From assembly GCA_031258055.1 (NCBI GenBank), contig JAIRNM010000172.1:1-10111 (forward strand): 10,111 nt of DNA, read 5' to 3'. How positions within the stretch are numbered: position 1 is the stretch's first letter; the number at the start of each line of letters is the position of its first letter. The DNA comes from Bifidobacteriaceae bacterium. Its GTDB lineage: Bacteria; Actinomycetota; Actinomycetes; Actinomycetales; WQXJ01. Shown here in pieces: positions 7,116 to 10,111 of this stretch. The notes below the pieces were generated by a model. It worked only from the letters and a program-made list of their open reading frames with translations. It made no database searches and was not told where the DNA came from. The translations under genes were made by a program, and so were the position numbers.

Positions 7116-7745
7116 TTGCTGCCCGACGACGATCAGCAGGGCCGCTTCATGATCGTCGAGGCCGCTGAAGGAGGAGCAGGTGTACTCCGCCGGTTCCAGG
7201 GAGAAGAAGACGCGATTAGAAAGGTAGCCAGGCTGGCACTGGAGATCGTTCATGTCGATCCCGAAACTGGCGCGGACCTGTCTGACGCCTGTGTTCGCGG
7301 CTGCTACCGATGCCTCCTCACATATGGCAACCAGGCCAGCCACCAGCTAATCGACCGCCGGCTCGCCGTCCCGGTGCTGCTTCGGTTGCTGGGCTCCACG
7401 ACCTTGCCCGGCACCCCAAGCGAGCCGCCCCCAACAACAATGCCGCCGGGACCTGTCGCGCCGGTGCCTGAGACCGCTAGTGCTGTTCAGAAAGCCTTGG
7501 CCTACCTCGTTGCACACGGCCTCAATCAGCCTGCCGCGACCGCCAGCACGGTTGAGGGAGTCCCGGTAGACCTGGTATTCCCACAGGCCAGAGCTGTCGT
7601 AGTGTTCATAGACACAGAACGTGAACCCAAGATCGACCTTGATCCGCTGACCTTCAACGGCTGGGAGGTCATGGCCTGGCCGCCGGACGACCCCTTCGAG
7701 GACCTAGTTGCTGCCCACCCCAGCGTCTTTGGATCTGTTGTCTGA
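7116..7745 (+). CDS. Helicase fragment 5: DUF1998 core and C-terminal domain
   Basis: 209 residues, in the same frame and directly after the TAA at 7113 (TAATTG). It contains VEAAEGGAGVLRRF and the DUF1998 signature CVRGCYRCLLTYGNQASHQL with its cysteine cluster. After a Pro-rich linker (about residues 100-115) comes a small domain with VDLVFPQARAVVVFID and WEVMAWPPDDP. Its layout resembles the restriction-endonuclease-like domains seen at the end of some large helicases, although the usual catalytic pattern is not clear. The TTG after the stop could in principle allow restart by coupling, but no ribosome site is visible. The stop codon at 7743-7745 overlaps the ATG of the next gene, so translation of this piece could affect expression of the SNF2 helicase. 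Confidence 0.7.
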   Translation: MLPDDDQQGRFMIVEAAEGGAGVLRRFQGEEDAIRKVARLALEIVHVDPETGADLSDACVRGCYRCLLTYGNQASHQLIDRRLAVPVLLRLLGSTTLPGTPSEPPPTTMPPGPVAPVPETASAVQKALAYLVAHGLNQPAATASTVEGVPVDLVFPQARAVVVFIDTEREPKIDLDPLTFNGWEVMAWPPDDPFEDLVAAHPSVFGSVV

Positions 7746-10111
7746 TGCCAAGTTTCAACGCCGGAACGCTCGTGACCGCCCGAGGTCGCGACTGGGTTGT
7801 CCTCCCAGGAAGCCAGGAAGACTTCCTGGTGCTGCGGCCACTTGCCGGGGCTGGCCTTGATGTCGCCGGAGTGCTGCCCTCCGTTGAAACGGTCAGCGCT
7901 GCCACCTTCCCAGTACCTTCAGCAGACGACCTGGGCGACTACCACTCTGCGAGCCTGCTGCGCGACGCCCTTCGTATCGGCTTCCGCTCAACCGGAGGCC
8001 CCTTCCGCTCCTTGGCCTCCCTCGGCGTTGACCCCCGGCCCTACCAATATGTGCCACTCCTAATGGCGTTGCGCCAAGAAACCGTCCGACTCCTCATCGC
8101 CGATGACGTAGGCATCGGCAAGACCATCGAAGCTGGACTGGTCGCGCGCGAACTGCTGGCCCAGGGAAGCGCCGAACGGCTCGCCGTGCTTTGCCCTCCT
8201 TCGCTGGCCGAACAGTGGCAAGCCGAGCTGAGGGAGAAGTTCGGCCTGGACGCGGAACTCGTCCTCGGCTCCACCGTGAACCGGCTGCAACGCCGGCTCA
8301 GGTACGGCGAGTCCATCTTTGAACGCTTCCCCGTCACAATCGTTTCGACCGACTTCATCAAGGCCGACCGCCGCCGTGACGATTTCCTTAGAGCCGCCCC
8401 CAACCTCATCATCGTGGACGAGGCGCACACCTGTGTGGTCGATGACGGCGGAGTCGGCGGTCGCGCCAGAACGCAACGCTACCGGCTCCTTGAAGAGCTC
8501 TCCAACAAGCCCAACACCCATATTGTGCTAGTCACAGCTACGCCCCACTCCGGCTCACAAGGCGCGTTCCGCAACCTGCTCGGTCTGCTTGACCCAGAGT
8601 TGAAGACCACTGATCTCGCCTCAGAGGTTGGCCGTGCCAAGCTGGCTCGTCTCCTGGTGCAACGCCGCCGAGGCGACATCCGGCAATACCTCGGCACCGA
8701 CACCCACTTTCCCCAAGACCGGCGAACCCGCGAAGCGCCCTACCAGCTTTCGCCAAAGTACGCCGACCTGCTGCGCGATGTTTTCGCCTACGCCCAGGGA
8801 CAGGTCACGGACAAGACTGGCAGCCAGGCCCAGCAACGTATGCGCTGGTGGGCCGCCCTTAGCCTGCTCCGCTCGGTCGCGTCATCTCCGCTAGCAGCCG
8901 CCGAAACCATGCGCACCCGAGCAAACAACAGCGCGGCGGATACCGTTCAAGCCGCAGACGAGATCGGGCGCGTGGCGGTCTTCGACCTGGTAGATGACAC
9001 CAACACTGAGGGCGATGACGCCGCTCCCGGAGCAATGCCCGGCGCCGAATCCGCCGCCAAGCATCCACTGCTTGACCTGGCAATCCGGGCCGGTACGCTG
9101 ACCGTCGAAGAGGACTCCAAACTCGCCAAGCTTGCAGCGGAGGTCAAGTCATTACTCAAGGACGGGTTCTCGCCCATCGTCTTTTGCCGCTTCATCCCGA
9201 CCGCCAAGTACGTTGCTCAACACCTTAGGATCGTCTTTTCGAAGACTCCCGTTGAGGTGGTGACCGGTGAACTAGCCCCCGAAGACCGCGCCGCCCGTGT
9301 TGCCAGCCTTATCGCCGACAAACCCGAAGCACGGCACGTCTTGGTTGCCACCGACTGCCTTTCCGAAGGCGTCAACCTACAAGACGGCTTCCAAGCCGTG
9401 GTCCACTACGACCTGGCGTGGAACCCGACCCGCCATGAACAGCGTGAAGGTCGGGTTGATCGTTTCGGGCAGATTGCCAACACAGTCCGGGCCGTCACGA
9501 TCTACGGCGAAGATACCGGAATCGACGGCATAGTTATGGACGTGCTCATTCGCAAGCACGCCCAGATTCGCAAGGACCTGGGCATCTCTGTCCCCGTCCC
9601 CAACGAGGCCAACGAGCGGGTTCTGGCCGCCCTAATGGAAGGGCTCATGCTACGCGGTCGGCCAACTGCCCAACCCACGTTGGATGACGAACTGTTCGCG
9701 GTCACGGACCAATGGTCTTCCGCCGCGGAACAAGAGACACGCTCCCGCTCCCGTTACGCCCAAGCCGCCATTCACCCTGATGAAGTAGCCGTTGAAGTAG
9801 ACGAGGCACGGTCCCGGATGGGCAGCTCCCAAGACGTGGCCGCTTTCGTGCATAGTGCCCTCAAGGCCGTCGGTGCCGACTCATCGCCCGAAGGCCGTGA
9901 CTTGCTTGTCGATGTCGAATCGCTGCCTGTCGGACTCAAGGACACTTTGCGTGCCACTGGAACCCTGCGCTGGGTACCTGACCTGCCCGCGCCCCATGGG
10001 GCAGCCGCGATGATCCGCACCGACCCGCGAGTCGGAGCGCTGGCCCAGTTCGTTCTTGACGGAGCACTAGATCCCAACCTGCGCGAGGGCTGGCGGCCAG
10101 CCCGCCGGGCC
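7745..10111 (+). CDS. drmD-like: SNF2-family helicase, DISARM DrmD-like, 3' end outside the window
   Basis: 789 codons without a stop or frameshift, still open at the right edge. An ATP-driven DNA translocase of superfamily 2. The N-terminal LVTARGRDWVVLPGSQEDFL is typical of these SNF2 proteins. Walker A lies in DDVGIGKTIEAGL (about residues 119-131), Walker B is VDEAH (about 224-228), and motif III is VTATPHSG (about 263-270). Motifs V and VI are VATDCLSEGVNLQ and HEQREGRVDRFGQ (about 563-575). The start codon ATG overlaps the preceding TGA (TGATG), a sign of translational coupling, so the two helicases form one operon and probably one system. In class 1 DISARM, DrmD works with an adenine methyltransferase and a helicase/DUF1998 pair to block incoming phage DNA. 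Here it is the only large gene that looks intact. SNF2 assignment is certain; DrmD type is likely from sequence memory and context. Confidence 0.88.
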   Translation, partial: MPSFNAGTLVTARGRDWVVLPGSQEDFLVLRPLAGAGLDVAGVLPSVETVSAATFPVPSADDLGDYHSASLLRDALRIGFRSTGGPFRSLASLGVDPRPYQYVPLLMALRQETVRLLIADDVGIGKTIEAGLVARELLAQGSAERLAVLCPPSLAEQWQAELREKFGLDAELVLGSTVNRLQRRLRYGESIFERFPVTIVSTDFIKADRRRDDFLRAAPNLIIVDEAHTCVVDDGGVGGRARTQRYRLLEELSNKPNTHIVLVTATPHSGSQGAFRNLLGLLDPELKTTDLASEVGRAKLARLLVQRRRGDIRQYLGTDTHFPQDRRTREAPYQLSPKYADLLRDVFAYAQGQVTDKTGSQAQQRMRWWAALSLLRSVASSPLAAAETMRTRANNSAADTVQAADEIGRVAVFDLVDDTNTEGDDAAPGAMPGAESAAKHPLLDLAIRAGTLTVEEDSKLAKLAAEVKSLLKDGFSPIVFCRFIPTAKYVAQHLRIVFSKTPVEVVTGELAPEDRAARVASLIADKPEARHVLVATDCLSEGVNLQDGFQAVVHYDLAWNPTRHEQREGRVDRFGQIANTVRAVTIYGEDTGIDGIVMDVLIRKHAQIRKDLGISVPVPNEANERVLAALMEGLMLRGRPTAQPTLDDELFAVTDQWSSAAEQETRSRSRYAQAAIHPDEVAVEVDEARSRMGSSQDVAAFVHSALKAVGADSSPEGRDLLVDVESLPVGLKDTLRATGTLRWVPDLPAPHGAAAMIRTDPRVGALAQFVLDGALDPNLREGWRPARRA

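Larger units (their letters stand above)
2588..7745 (+). pseudogene. DEAD/DEAH-box helicase with DUF1998-type C-terminus, broken into several pieces
   Basis: Restored, this would be one protein of about 1,700 residues: N-terminal helicase lobe, zinc-ribbon insertion, second helicase lobe, DUF1998-type cysteine region and a small C-terminal domain. All parts are present in order on one strand with no large gap. Lesions: frameshift at the G-run 3970-3973; net frameshift between about 5080 and 5166; in-frame TAA at 6612 and 7113, and possibly at 5166. Each continuation resumes conserved sequence, so these are breaks in one gene and not separate genes. Large helicases of this kind occur in bacterial defence islands beside DrmD-like SNF2 helicases, and DISARM itself uses a helicase (DrmA) plus a DUF1998 protein (DrmB). 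The N-terminus here (FTEGFVEIRDSRL) does not look like DrmA to me, so I give no symbol. The gene starts at GTG 2588 after GGAAGG, and a -10-like TATAGGAT lies at 2543-2550. Most likely inactive unless the lesions are assembly errors. Confidence 0.8.

Noticed and set aside
2588..7745. Assigning the long helicase as DrmA or Druantia DruE
   Set aside because: It shares the helicase plus DUF1998 layout with those systems, but its N-terminus does not match what I know of DrmA, and no other Druantia gene is visible, so no symbol is given.

Overview
The window is GC-rich DNA with codon use typical of a high-GC actinobacterium (mostly G or C in third positions, GTG and TTG starts, SNF2-helicase and helicase/DUF1998 protein types common in that phylum). 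The genus cannot be read from the sequence. I see no rRNA, tRNA or CRISPR array. The content looks like an accessory defence island.

Left arm (151-1938, minus strand): a helix-turn-helix protein resembling the C-terminal DNA-binding part of serine recombinases lies upstream of an actinophage-type cytosine-5 DNA methyltransferase. The methyltransferase has motifs I, IV, VI, VIII and IX in one frame and its motif X tail in another, so one base appears to be missing near 284. A second frame inside it (338-817) has its own Shine-Dalgarno site and reads like a protein, which makes this a candidate dual-coding segment. An AT-rich patch (about 1915-1975) separates this arm from the rightward genes.

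Right arm (2010-10111, plus strand): a small acidic protein of unknown function, then a very long DEAD/DEAH-box helicase with a DUF1998-type C-terminus (2588-7745, about 1,700 codons if restored), then a SNF2-family helicase of the DISARM DrmD type whose ATG overlaps the helicase stop codon (TGATG) and which runs off the right edge intact. The long helicase is broken by a frameshift near 3970, a net frameshift between about 5080 and 5166, and in-frame TAA codons at 6612 and 7113 (possibly a third at 5166).

Together, a DEAD-DUF1998 helicase coupled to a DrmD-like SNF2 helicase, with a cytosine methyltransferase next door, points to a DISARM-related anti-phage system that is decaying in this strain, or to a poorly polished assembly. 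All the frameshifts I could place go in the same direction (one base lost), which favours either homopolymer under-calling or deletion-biased decay. The two or three TAA codons are not explained by lost bases. The partner expected downstream, probably an adenine methyltransferase, would lie outside the window.
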